Assembly: GCA_027307045.1 (NCBI GenBank)
Contig: DAHUXR010000045.1
Span: 1 to 34,873 of the forward strand
Source: Acidobacteriaceae bacterium
GTDB lineage: Bacteria; Acidobacteriota; Terriglobia; Terriglobales; Acidobacteriaceae
Reading direction: 5' to 3'
Length of the DNA: 34,873 nucleotides
Position 1 is the stretch's first letter; each line of letters begins with the position of its first letter. Position numbers and translations under genes: made by a program. Shown here piece by piece: positions 9,195 to 17,920 of this stretch. The notes below the pieces were generated by a model. The model made no database searches. It saw nothing but the letters and a program-made list of their open reading frames with translations, and was not told the DNA's origin.

Positions 9195-9941
9195 ATGTGC
9201 ACGCTGACCTTCATCCCGAAGCCCAACGGATATCTGCTCGGCATGAATCGTGACGAGCGGCTCACCCGCGAAACTGCTCTTGCGCCTGAGGCAACGCGAG
9301 CTGCCAATTTGTCCGTTGTTTATCCGCGTGAAAGCGGGGGAGGCACATGGATCGGCTCCAATGCCGCCGGTATAACGTTTGCCCTCCTTAACCAGAATTC
9401 CGGCCCGCAAGCGAAAGCGAAGGAGCGTAGCCGCGGGGAAATTATTCCCGCTCTTCTGAAGTCGTCGCAATTCCCCGCAGCCATGAGGCACTTTCAGCAT
9501 CAGGACCTGCGCGGCATGTTGCCTTTTGTGCTGGTCGGTATCTTTCCCACTGAGCAGATCATCAGCCAGTGCCAGTGGGACGGGAACGAATTAAAGTTTC
9601 TGCGCATCGGCTGGGACGTTCGCCACTGGTTTTCTTCCGGCGTTTCCGACGAGATGGCGCGCAAAATCCGCGGCAGTACGTGTTATGAGGCATGGCGTCG
9701 CCGCGACGCGGGCTCAGCCGAATGGCTGCGCGGGCTCCACGCCTCGCACTCGCCCGTGCGTGGCTCTTTCAGCATTTGTGTGCACCGTCCTGATGCGGCA
9801 ACGGTCAGCTATACGGAAACCTTCTTTACGGGCGGCAAACTTTCCATGCGCTATCACGCTGGATACCCATGCCAGGCCCTGGGACGCTTTGACGCTGAAG
9901 TCGATCTCCAGACAACATCACGCATCGCGGCTGCCAGTTAA
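9195..9941 (+). CDS. NRDE/TANGO2-family protein
   Basis: 248 residues. The protein starts MCTLTFIPKPNGYLLGMNRD. The family is named for its N-R-D-E motif, seen here as NRDER (residues 18-22). A Cys at position 2 is typical and, in the Ntn-hydrolase-like fold proposed for the group, would be the nucleophile after Met removal. GGTWIGSNAAGITFALLNQN follows, as in other members. ATG 9195 is chosen because it places Cys at position 2; the open frame extends upstream to 9150, which would bury it. The Shine-Dalgarno is weak. The biochemical role of the family is unsettled (links to haem or lipid handling in eukaryotes). It is divergent from the S9 peptidase across 285 bp, where TATGAT at 9121 is the best -10 candidate but lacks a good -35. 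Confidence 0.85.
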   Translation: MCTLTFIPKPNGYLLGMNRDERLTRETALAPEATRAANLSVVYPRESGGGTWIGSNAAGITFALLNQNSGPQAKAKERSRGEIIPALLKSSQFPAAMRHFQHQDLRGMLPFVLVGIFPTEQIISQCQWDGNELKFLRIGWDVRHWFSSGVSDEMARKIRGSTCYEAWRRRDAGSAEWLRGLHASHSPVRGSFSICVHRPDAATVSYTETFFTGGKLSMRYHAGYPCQALGRFDAEVDLQTTSRIAAAS

Positions 9942-10145
9942 ACTTCCTTCTTTTTTGATTTTTCATACGCGGTAGATAACACCCGCGCGAAGTATGATTC
10001 CGGCGTATAATTCTGCCGCACCCCCTTTCCGTTCGGCCCCATTTCCAGTTTGTAGTCTTATTTTCAGAAACCCTGTCTAGTGAACAGTTCAAACCCGCGT
10101 CCAAACGCGCGCAGTGACCCAATGTTTTTTCATTTAGGAGCGTCT

Positions 10146-11471
10146 ATGCCAAGAGCAGAAAGTACACCATTCCCGCCCGTATTCGACGAGCCATCGGTCT
10201 CTCCTGACCCTGTCAAGTTCAAGATTGACCATCCGTCTGACAACGCTTTGTACAAACAAATCCAAAATCTCCTGACCAAGGATGTGGTGGGCTTCAATGC
10301 CATGCGCGGCAAGCCCGATAGCCTCTATGCACTGGGAGATGCTTTCGGCCCGGCCGGGGCCAAGGCCATACAGGCCATTCAGAATGCCAAGCGAATCGTC
10401 TTCCACTGCGCCGGCGATTCCGGCGCCTCCAGCCAGAAGAATTTTCCCCATGAGTTAAGCGTGGCTGATCAGGTCACTCTGGATTGCCACAGTGCTTCCC
10501 CAACGGACCGGCCGCAGTTCTTCTATCATCTGGGCGATGTGGTCTATAACTTTTGCGAATCACAATACTGGTACGACCAGTTTTATGATCCATTTCGAAA
10601 TTACCCTGCGCCCATCTTTGCCATTCCCGGGAACCACGATTCCTTCGTCATCCCCAAGACCAAGCCCGCGGACGAGCCTTTAAAGATTTTTGCCCGTAAC
10701 TTTTGTGCGGCCAAACCCAACATCACGCGTGAAGCCGCTTCGCTGCACCGCACCGCCATGACGCAGCCCGGGGTTTACTTCGCCCTGGATGCGCCGTTCG
10801 TTCGCATCATTGGACTTTTCAGCAATGCGCTGGAAGATCCAGGCGTGATCTCCAACCAGTCGGGCAAGTTTCCGGCGGTGCCTAACTTCCAAACCGACTA
10901 TCTCAAGGCGCAACTCCAGCGCATCAAGGACGAGAAATACACGGGGGCGGTGCTGCTTGCTGTCCATCATCCTCCTTTCAGCTTTTCTCCCCATAGTTCC
11001 GGTTCCGGCGGCAACCACAGCAGCAGTTCTGACATGCTGCGCGAAATAGACACTATCTGTAAGCAGGTGGGGGTTTATCCGCACGCGTTTCTTTCCGGTC
11101 ACGCCCACAATTACCAGCGCTATACACGCACCGTGGATTTCGGCGCCAAGGACCCTTATGATGTCCCCTTCATTGTCTGCGGCGATGGCGGCCACAACGT
11201 GAACCCTCTGGTGCAGAACAGGAAAGGCCAGCCTGCGCAAGACCCAGGCAATGGCATTGACGTCAGCTACCTGGAAAACCATCCGGCGGTAAAGAGTAAA
11301 GGCCTGTTGCTGGAGAAGCACGACAGCCTGAATTACGGCTATCTGCGAATTAGCGTTGATGAACAGCAGCTAAGAATAGGTTTCCATCAGGCGGGAGTAG
11401 CCAGCCTTTCTCAGTCACGCTTTGACATGGTCACCGTGGACCTGGCCACGCACACAATGGTTTCTAACTAG
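10146..11471 (+). CDS. Calcineurin-like metallophosphoesterase
   Basis: 441 residues. ATG 10146 is fixed by AGGAG five bases upstream; longer in-frame starts (GTG 10080, ATG 10122) lack such a site. The full binuclear-metal signature is present in order: GDSG, GDVVYN, GNHD, AVHHPP and GHAHNYQR. These are the D-x-G / G-D-x-x / G-N-H-[DE] / H / G-H-x-H motifs that bind two metals (Fe, Mn or Zn). The enzyme should therefore hydrolyse phosphomonoesters or diesters; the natural substrate cannot be told. GHAHNYQR resembles purple-acid-phosphatase relatives. No signal peptide is visible, so it may be cytoplasmic or exported by another route. A TATAAT box lies at 10006-10011 without an obvious -35. 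Confidence 0.9.
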   Translation: MPRAESTPFPPVFDEPSVSPDPVKFKIDHPSDNALYKQIQNLLTKDVVGFNAMRGKPDSLYALGDAFGPAGAKAIQAIQNAKRIVFHCAGDSGASSQKNFPHELSVADQVTLDCHSASPTDRPQFFYHLGDVVYNFCESQYWYDQFYDPFRNYPAPIFAIPGNHDSFVIPKTKPADEPLKIFARNFCAAKPNITREAASLHRTAMTQPGVYFALDAPFVRIIGLFSNALEDPGVISNQSGKFPAVPNFQTDYLKAQLQRIKDEKYTGAVLLAVHHPPFSFSPHSSGSGGNHSSSSDMLREIDTICKQVGVYPHAFLSGHAHNYQRYTRTVDFGAKDPYDVPFIVCGDGGHNVNPLVQNRKGQPAQDPGNGIDVSYLENHPAVKSKGLLLEKHDSLNYGYLRISVDEQQLRIGFHQAGVASLSQSRFDMVTVDLATHTMVSN

Positions 11472-11619
11472 AGGAAAATGCAAAGAAGCGCGCCTTTGCG
11501 CAGGGATGGTTTGAATTGGATCTGTGCGGCGCCGCCGGTGATTCTTGCGGTCGAACAGATTAAAAGATCATTGCAGCGCTGAGCGCGCTCATTTTGCGGA
11601 GGTAGCACTCGAAAAGGAA

Positions 11620-11649
11620 CCGGGCTCCCCAGTGTTGCAAGGAGCCCGG
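11620..11649 (-). terminator. Terminator of the FN3/Ig-like protein gene
   Basis: A 9-bp perfect stem CCGGGCTCC / GGAGCCCGG with a 12-base loop. On the minus strand it is followed by TTCCTTTTC. It begins 44 bases past the stop of the minus-strand gene that ends at 11693. The plus-strand phosphoesterase ends on the other side at 11471. Confidence 0.65.
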
Positions 11650-11692
11650 CATTCTTAGACCACACAATCTTTGCTAGTTTCAGCGCACTTCT

Positions 11693-13795
11693 TTACTGCA
11701 CGTTGGCTGTCACTGACGAATTTGCGTTCAACGTCAGCGTACAGGTCTTGGTCTTGTTGCCGCCGCTGGAGCATGCGCCACTCCAGATGGCATCTCGTCC
11801 GTTGGTGATGCTGAGCGTTACTGCGGTTCCGGGCGCGAACTGCGCAGATCCGGTGCTGCCGGTTGCAACGCTCAGACCTGTTGGGTTCGATATCACTCGC
11901 TCGCCGCTGCGGCCGCCCGCGCTTACCGACAGTGAGATTGTGGTTGGCGCAACGACCGGATTCAGCGTCAAGGTGGCTGAGCGCGTTACTCCGCCGCCTG
12001 AGACTGAGATCGTGGCCAGCGTTTGCGTGCTTACCGCGGCAGCGTTGATAAAGAACCCGCCTGTCGTGCTGCCCGCAGGAATCGTCACTGAGTTTGCCGT
12101 CAGCGCCGCGGCCGCATTGTTGCTGCTGATCTGGAAAATCTGGTCAGTAGCTGACGGCGTCGCCACGGTCACGGTCGCAAATGAGCTGGTTATTCCGCTT
12201 ACTGAAGCCGGGCTCAGCGCGATCGATGCAGGCTGACCTTGTGGCGTGATCGTCAGCGGTGATTGAACGCTTGCGCCGTTCCAGGTGGCACTGATGTTGG
12301 CCAGCGTGTTTGCCGCGACGGTGTTTGTAGGTAGGGCAACAGTCACGGAATAGCTGCCGGCTGGGACGGTTGCCAACGCGGGCGGCATGGCTGAAGCCGA
12401 ATCGCTGGACATATCCACCACTGCGCCGCCTGCCGGAGCCTGACCGTTGAGCATCACGATTGCGCCACCCTGCGCTCCGCCACTGATGGTTGCAGGCGTA
12501 AGCGTGATCGATTTAAGGGATGGCGGCAAAACGTTGAACTGGACGCTAGCTTGTCCTGAGTTGAGCGTTGCCGTAAGGGTTACCGGCGTTGCTGAAGTAA
12601 CTTGTCCGGCCTGGATCTGAAACTGCATCCATGCGGTGTTGCCCGGCATGTTGACTGTGGCAGGCACAGGCGCGGCGGCTGGATTCGAACTGCTGAGGTT
12701 AATGATCGCGCCGCCGGCCGGAGCTGCCGCGCTGAGTTGTACCTGCACCCATGTGGTGTCTCCGCTGTAAAGAGTGCTGTTCGTTAGGACCAGTGATGCT
12801 GGCGCTGCCGGGGCTGCGCTGATGCTGAACGATCCTGCAGCCGACCATGCCGTTACGGCAGCGGTGGTGGGTGAAGCATCGCCCTGGGCCGAGCGTACGC
12901 GCCAGAATTTCTGGCCGGAGGTCAGAGAAAGCACGGTGCGGTTGGGATTGTTGAGCTGCGGCGAATCGTCTTCAATCTGCTGAAATCCGGAATCTTTTGC
13001 GATCTGCAATTCGTAGCCGCTGGGTTGCGGGTTGGCAACATCAGTCCATGCAACCTGGACCGGCAGTGTTAAGGTCGCGCCACTCGCAGGCGAAACTGGC
13101 GCCGGCGGCGCTGCAATGGGATTGTTGTAGAAAACTGTGTAGTTGATGATGTTCGAAGGTACCCCCGCCACGCCGTTTGCACTCACTGCGTAGACGCGCG
13201 CTGAGTACGAACCTTCATTGGGTGTAGAGAAAGAATACGTGGGGTTGGGAATGTTATTGAATGAGGTTGTGGTGCTTACGGGGAAACTTGAGTCGGTGGA
13301 AACTTGAAGCACGTAGCTCGCCGCTCCAGTAACAGGCGACCAGTTAAACCAGATCACTTCCAGCGGATGAAATGTGGAATATGCCTTGGTCGGTGACAAC
13401 ACCGGCGCGGCCGGCTGTCCTGGGCCTGCGCCGGTAATGTTGAAGCTGCGCGCCGCTGACCATGCGCTCTTTACGAACGCGCCACTCACCGCCTGCACGC
13501 GCCAGAAATATGTGCCGTTCGGCAGGCCGCTGACTATATCCTGCGTGGTCCCTACGTTCGTGGAATTTTGCAGCGCGATAGTGGGGAAGGTTGAAGAGGT
13601 GCTGACCTGCCAGTTATAGCCCAGAATACCGCTGGGATCGGTTACGGCGGACCATGAGATCGTCAATGGTGACGTCAAGCTTGCGCCAGAGGCGGGCGAA
13701 AGAGGATTAGGCACCGCTACAGCGGCGAAGGCGGAACTAACTGCGGCAAGAATCAGAGCTAAGGCAAACAGCGATTTAACAATACGAGTCTTCAT
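11693..13795 (-). CDS. Secreted protein with FN3/Ig-like repeats
   Basis: 700 residues. ATG 13795 is preceded by GGGAGA and encodes a clear signal peptide (MKTRIVKSLFALALILAAVS, cut after about SSAFA). Three fibronectin-III-like modules follow (about residues 28-120, 125-220, 225-330), each with a 'W...V...SYxLQVStDssF' type core and a 'xFWRVrA' end. Then come several Ala/Ser/Thr-rich Ig-like modules (SGGAQGGAIVMLNG, SGITSSFATVTVA). The last 80 residues (AQFAPGTAVTLSITNGRDAI, WSGACS ... CTLTLNANSSV) resemble the divergent InlB B-repeat found at the end of many exported proteins. It has no enzyme motif and no sorting signal. It is probably an extracellular adhesion or scaffold protein. Confidence 0.85.
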   Translation of the reverse strand: MKTRIVKSLFALALILAAVSSAFAAVAVPNPLSPASGASLTSPLTISWSAVTDPSGILGYNWQVSTSSTFPTIALQNSTNVGTTQDIVSGLPNGTYFWRVQAVSGAFVKSAWSAARSFNITGAGPGQPAAPVLSPTKAYSTFHPLEVIWFNWSPVTGAASYVLQVSTDSSFPVSTTTSFNNIPNPTYSFSTPNEGSYSARVYAVSANGVAGVPSNIINYTVFYNNPIAAPPAPVSPASGATLTLPVQVAWTDVANPQPSGYELQIAKDSGFQQIEDDSPQLNNPNRTVLSLTSGQKFWRVRSAQGDASPTTAAVTAWSAAGSFSISAAPAAPASLVLTNSTLYSGDTTWVQVQLSAAAPAGGAIINLSSSNPAAAPVPATVNMPGNTAWMQFQIQAGQVTSATPVTLTATLNSGQASVQFNVLPPSLKSITLTPATISGGAQGGAIVMLNGQAPAGGAVVDMSSDSASAMPPALATVPAGSYSVTVALPTNTVAANTLANISATWNGASVQSPLTITPQGQPASIALSPASVSGITSSFATVTVATPSATDQIFQISSNNAAAALTANSVTIPAGSTTGGFFINAAAVSTQTLATISVSGGGVTRSATLTLNPVVAPTTISLSVSAGGRSGERVISNPTGLSVATGSTGSAQFAPGTAVTLSITNGRDAIWSGACSSGGNKTKTCTLTLNANSSVTANVQ

Positions 13796-14222
13796 GAGTG
13801 TTCTCCCAATAATTTTTAAGGGGGACGGAAGGATCATTTGGCCCGGATGGAATGATTCAGCCGCACGTACCTTGATTTTTGTTGCAAGCTTTGTTGTTCG
13901 ATACCCAGTAGCCTTCAGATGGAAACCGCCGGAATATCGCTAACTCTGGTAAGACACGCATGCGCCCGCAGGCAGAACAAGTTCGAGGTACATGTCCTTC
14001 ATCGGCTGCTGTAATGAAAGAGACATGTACACAAGTACACTTTTCGCGACCGGAGTGTGAACATCTCTCCTGGCGTACGATTACATTTCCCTGGGCAGTC
14101 CAGTGCATTTGAGTTGGCGAAGACTTGCGCCTAAATGGCTTGAGAGAAGAACGCTACGAAAAGCAATTTGCGCTGCGAAGGGCGGTAACCATCCCTATGG
14201 AAGAAATACTTAAATCCAGCGC
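13796..14222. other. 427-bp gap between FN3/Ig-like gene and ClC gene
   Basis: Apart from the doubtful short reading frame at 13857-14108, nothing convincing is present. No strong terminator for the ClC gene was found here. Both flanking genes are read leftwards, so the part near 13796-13860 should hold the promoter of the FN3/Ig-like gene. No clear -35/-10 pair was seen. Confidence 0.4.
13857..14108 (-). CDS. Doubtful small Cys-rich reading frame
   Basis: 83 codons from ATG 14108, in a gap otherwise without genes. Cysteines cluster as CSHSGREKCTC and RTCSACGRMR, with a late KACNKNQGTCG, so a small zinc-binding protein is conceivable. There is no good Shine-Dalgarno. The first third reads like non-coding DNA, while the part from about residue 30 (VSFITAADEGHVPRTCSACG) looks more protein-like. 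It could be a remnant. Confidence 0.3.
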   Translation of the reverse strand: MHWTAQGNVIVRQERCSHSGREKCTCVHVSFITAADEGHVPRTCSACGRMRVLPELAIFRRFPSEGYWVSNNKACNKNQGTCG

Positions 14223-15968
14223 TTATGCGGAGCCAACGGAGTCCACACCATACGAATCAAGCACGTCGCGCAACGTAACTATGCCCTCAAGCTTATGGAC
14301 GTCGGCCCGATTGACCACCGGCAAAATATCGATATGCGCGCTGCTCATCCGCTCCAGTGCGACATGCAAAGCGTGGTCGGTATGAACATGAGGAAACTCA
14401 AGCGTATCCAGCAGGCTCAAGAGCGTTTCCGCTGACTTACCTTCATCAACCGCATTCGTTAGCCTTGTTCTGCTTAAGACCCCGACAATGTTTCCTTCGT
14501 CCATAAGCGGCCATGCGCGGAACTGGCTGTTGGCAACCAGTTCAATCGCCTGTTGCACGCTCGATTGCGCCGTCAGGCTTTCCGTGGCCTTCCGCATTGC
14601 CTGGAACACCTTGCGCTGCCCGAATTCTGACCGTGATTTTGAGTCCGGCAGGTGAATGCCATCCTGATGCGCCAACGCTTCATAAATGGGCTGCTTCTGC
14701 AGCCGTGAAGAAATAAAAAGGCTCGCCAGGTTGGCGATCATCAACGGCACAATGACCGCATAGTCGTGCGTCATTTCAAATATCATCAGCACGGAAGTCA
14801 TCGGCGCGCGAACAATCCCCGCGAACAGCGCTCCCATGCCGACCAGCGCATAAGCTCCCGGCAAGGCCGTGGAAGCAGGAAAAAAGTGGTGGGCTATGCT
14901 GCCGATTGTTCCTCCAAGCATCGCGCCAAGAAACAGCGCCGGGCCAAAGATTCCGCCGGCGTTGCCTGAAGCGTAACTCACGGTCACCCCAAAAAGTTTG
15001 AGCACAACCAGGAGCGCCATCAACTTCAACGCCATATGATTGTTCAGCGCGTCGCCAACGTAGCTATAGCCAACTCCCAGCGCCTGGGGAACAAACCAGC
15101 CCATCAATCCAACCAGCAGACCGCCGGTCACCGGATGCCACCATCGCGTCTTGATGGGCAACAGCAAAAAACGCGTGCGCATGCCTAACAAGAGCCTGGT
15201 GAAGGCTGCGGATAAAAATCCCCCGACAACCCCCAGCACCGCATAAATCGCAAACTCTGCAGGATTTACCAACTCATACTGCGGCACGTGAAATAAGGGA
15301 TTGTTGCCCAGCAACATGCGCAATATCGCCCAGGAAGTTGCTGAAGCAAGCACAACCGATCCCAGGATCGGCGCATTCAAGTCTCCCATAACCTCTTCAA
15401 GAGCAAACAGCACGGCAGCCATGGGCGTGTTGAACGCCGCGGCAATGGCAGCGGCTGCTCCCACCGGAATGAGCGCTTTTACTTTTTCCTGGCGCAACCC
15501 CAGCCGCCGTCCCAGCACAGAAGCGATTCCCGCGCCCACCTGCACCGACGGACCTTCGCGTCCCAGCGGAATTCCGCTGGCCAGCGTTGCCGCCGTGCAG
15601 CCAAACTTGCCTATCACCGTGCGCAGTGAGATATATCCGTCGCGTGCAAACAATGCCGCTTTTGTCTGGGGTACGCCGCTGCCTCGGGCATTCGGGAAAT
15701 AACGGGCCAGCAGATAGCCCATCGCCAGCGATCCTGCAATGGGGATTAGAACGCGCCTCCACGGATCGCTGCCAACCGGATACAGGCGCAGTCCCATGTG
15801 CTCGGTCAGAACGATAAACGCAACCACGGCGAGGCCGACGAGCGCGCCAATCAACAGCGTCAGGGCAAGGAAAACCTGCTCTTCGCGCTGGGCCGCAAAC
15901 ACAAGCCAGCGCTTCAGAAGGTTGTTCGTGGCCGATTTGGAAGTTATTTCGGTGGGAGAAATGCTCAC
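14223..15968 (-). CDS. ClC-family chloride channel/Cl-/H+ antiporter with C-terminal CBS pair
   Basis: 581 residues. The ClC selectivity motifs are all visible: GSGVPQ, GREGPSVQVG with the gating glutamate, and GNAGGIFGPALFLGAMLGG. The internal proton glutamate typical of exchangers is retained in VLFALEEVMGD, so Cl-/H+ exchange is more likely than a pure channel. The membrane domain is about residues 30-440. The C-terminal 130 residues form two CBS domains (SSVQQAIELVANSQFRAWPL ... VVNRADVHKLEGIVTLRDVL) likely to sense nucleotides. The first usable start is GTG 15968. AGAGGA abuts it directly, an unusually short spacing; the same AGGAG is ideally spaced from an ATT codon two triplets on. It likely serves acid resistance or ion homeostasis. 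Confidence 0.93.
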   Translation of the reverse strand: MSISPTEITSKSATNNLLKRWLVFAAQREEQVFLALTLLIGALVGLAVVAFIVLTEHMGLRLYPVGSDPWRRVLIPIAGSLAMGYLLARYFPNARGSGVPQTKAALFARDGYISLRTVIGKFGCTAATLASGIPLGREGPSVQVGAGIASVLGRRLGLRQEKVKALIPVGAAAAIAAAFNTPMAAVLFALEEVMGDLNAPILGSVVLASATSWAILRMLLGNNPLFHVPQYELVNPAEFAIYAVLGVVGGFLSAAFTRLLLGMRTRFLLLPIKTRWWHPVTGGLLVGLMGWFVPQALGVGYSYVGDALNNHMALKLMALLVVLKLFGVTVSYASGNAGGIFGPALFLGAMLGGTIGSIAHHFFPASTALPGAYALVGMGALFAGIVRAPMTSVLMIFEMTHDYAVIVPLMIANLASLFISSRLQKQPIYEALAHQDGIHLPDSKSRSEFGQRKVFQAMRKATESLTAQSSVQQAIELVANSQFRAWPLMDEGNIVGVLSRTRLTNAVDEGKSAETLLSLLDTLEFPHVHTDHALHVALERMSSAHIDILPVVNRADVHKLEGIVTLRDVLDSYGVDSVGSA

Positions 15969-16074
15969 TCCTCTAGCTTACTAAAACTATCGCAAAACGA
16001 TGAATGCCAATGCTCTGAGATTTAGTCGTTGATTGCAGAACTTTATGGCTCTTCAATTTAAGATGCTGCGCCGA

Positions 16075-16746
16075 TCACAGATGACGGTTGAAGAACTCCA
16101 GCGTGCGCTGCCGCGCCAACGTCGTTGACTTCGGTTCGTAATCTTTGCGTTGGTCACAATTGAATCCATGACCCGCGTCATAGAGAAATAGCGGCGGTTC
16201 AGGATGGGCTGTCCTGATCTTTTCGATTTCCGCCGGACCAATGTGAGGATCTTTGGCGCCGAAATGCATCATCACGGGACAGCGCGGCGTCTCCAGAGCG
16301 GTCGCCGCAATCTGCCCGCCGTAATAGCAGACTGCCGCAGCCGGGTTGAGACGAGTGGCGCCGAGCCACGCCAGACTGCCTCCGAAGCAATAGCCCAACA
16401 CGCCAACATTCAGCCCGCGCCATTCCGCTCTGGCATGGTTGATAGAAGCCGCAACGTCCAATAACGCCGCATCCATGCCGATCTGCCGTGCCGCCTTCAT
16501 CCCTTGCGCGGTATCCGCCGGGTTATAGCCAAGTTCAAGGTTGCGCTGCACGCGATCAAACAGCGCCGGAGCAATAACGTGATAACCCTGACTGGCGTAG
16601 TCATCGGCAACGGAACGTATGTGGCTGTTGACGCCAAAGATTTCCTGGATCAGAACAATCACGCCGCGGGCTGGGCCCTGGCTTTCGGCAAAGTATGCGT
16701 CAAGTTCGTGACCATCGGCTGCCTTTAATTTTATTTTTGCGCTCAT
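16075..16746 (-). CDS. Dienelactone hydrolase family protein
   Basis: 223 residues, a usual single-domain DLH length. The triad is Cys120 in GYCFGG, Asp166 in AKDPHIG and His193 in AGHGFN. The supporting glutamate is in IQEIFGVNSH (Glu35). A Cys nucleophile separates it from serine esterases and points to hydrolysis of dienelactone or similar lactones/esters. The true substrate is unknown, because no other aromatic-degradation genes are nearby. It lies 9 bp downstream of another alpha/beta hydrolase, which follows RNase J, and is presumably the last gene of that transcript. It has no signal peptide, so it is cytoplasmic. Confidence 0.9.
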   Translation of the reverse strand: MSAKIKLKAADGHELDAYFAESQGPARGVIVLIQEIFGVNSHIRSVADDYASQGYHVIAPALFDRVQRNLELGYNPADTAQGMKAARQIGMDAALLDVAASINHARAEWRGLNVGVLGYCFGGSLAWLGATRLNPAAAVCYYGGQIAATALETPRCPVMMHFGAKDPHIGPAEIEKIRTAHPEPPLFLYDAGHGFNCDQRKDYEPKSTTLARQRTLEFFNRHL

Positions 16747-16755
16747 TTTTGTTAC

Positions 16756-17919
16756 TTATGAATGTGAAGCAGGAAGTTTCTCCGTTGCGTCCAATACCTG
16801 CGCCATAAAGTCCACCAGCTGCCATTGCTGCTGCCATGTTACTTTGTTTCCCATATCCACGTGGACGAGCGCGGAACTGACCAATGACGCCCTGAGTTCA
16901 GCCGGAGGCACCTCTTTCGTCAGCCACAACGTTTCCGACGCTGGAATAACGGTGTCTCCCGCCCCATGCAGCAAAAACACTGGCGTGTGCAGTTGTGCCA
17001 GATGCGCGTGCGGCGAAACCGCCTCCATCTCCTCTTTATGCAGCGTGATCTCTCTCAGTAGCGCCACCCGCATCTGGTCGCGATGATGAAGAAGCAGGTC
17101 AAGCTCATGCTTCCCTTCGGGACTCAATGCCGCTGCCGTTTTCATGGCTTCCGGTTGTTCCCACAGCCATTGCCGCAACGCTTCGCGCGCGGTCGGAATA
17201 TCCGCGGACGAGAAAAAATCTTCCAGGTGCGAGTACGCTAAAACCAAAGCGCCATACTCATGGGCCTGCAGCGGAGTCTCAACGCCATCGGGACTGGTGA
17301 TTACATTGGCGGCAAAAAATCGCGCCACGCGGGTCATGTCATCGTGCGCGCCAATGGCCACCACAAAGCCTATGCTGTCGGTAAATTCTTTGCGGTCAGC
17401 CGCAAGCAGGGCGAGCCCGCCGGCAAAGCTCAGTCCCAACACTCCTACTTTGCGCCGCATGCGCGTGCTCAAGGCCACCGCCGAATCGCCGATGATATCA
17501 ATGGTCCTGGTCGTCACGCGATAGTCGGCCAAGTCCTGCAACTCCGGAGTCATGACCAGCACTCCCGCGCCAGCGAGCGCCCGCGCCAGGTTCCACATGC
17601 GTGGATCGTCGATTCCCAGGTGATGCACGCCATGCAGCAGCACCACGCCGCCAGGGTTCTGAACATCCTGTGGCGTGTACATCCGATAGCGAAGCGGGCC
17701 GTGAGGAGTGAGAGCATAGCCGTCTTGCTCTTTGAACGGATGATCAGCGAAGCGGGCCGGCAATCCCTGCGCGTTCGCGTCAGAAAATCGCAGCAGGAGT
17801 GACATTGCGCGCAGGTGCGCCCCGACAGGATGCAGCAGAACAGCCCCGGTCAGGACGATCGAGGCCACCAGCACAAACAGGAAAATAAAAACTCTTTGCC
17901 TGCGTGTGAATCTTGCCAC
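16756..17919 (-). CDS. Membrane-anchored alpha/beta hydrolase
   Basis: 387 residues. A basic N-terminus (MARFTRRQR) and one hydrophobic segment (VFIFLFVLVASIVLTGAVLL) act as a signal anchor, which should place the hydrolase domain outside the cytoplasm. The oxyanion region is VVLLHGVHHLG. Nucleophile Ser164 lies in GLSFAGG, acid Asp322 in HGAGDTVIP, and His353 in VHVDMG. The substrate is unknown. The GTG start at 17919 lies one base past the RNase J stop, and its GGAG sits inside the end of the RNase J gene. Translation is therefore probably coupled and the two genes share a transcript. Confidence 0.85.
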   Translation of the reverse strand: MARFTRRQRVFIFLFVLVASIVLTGAVLLHPVGAHLRAMSLLLRFSDANAQGLPARFADHPFKEQDGYALTPHGPLRYRMYTPQDVQNPGGVVLLHGVHHLGIDDPRMWNLARALAGAGVLVMTPELQDLADYRVTTRTIDIIGDSAVALSTRMRRKVGVLGLSFAGGLALLAADRKEFTDSIGFVVAIGAHDDMTRVARFFAANVITSPDGVETPLQAHEYGALVLAYSHLEDFFSSADIPTAREALRQWLWEQPEAMKTAAALSPEGKHELDLLLHHRDQMRVALLREITLHKEEMEAVSPHAHLAQLHTPVFLLHGAGDTVIPASETLWLTKEVPPAELRASLVSSALVHVDMGNKVTWQQQWQLVDFMAQVLDATEKLPASHS

Positions 17920-17920
17920 T

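Noticed and set aside
11480..11499. Terminator for the metallophosphoesterase (GCAAAG/CTTTGC)
   Set aside because: Only six pairs and no T-run afterwards; too weak to list as a terminator.
14125..14385. 86-codon plus-strand frame
   Set aside because: Overlaps the CBS end of the ClC gene in antisense and has no independent coding signal.
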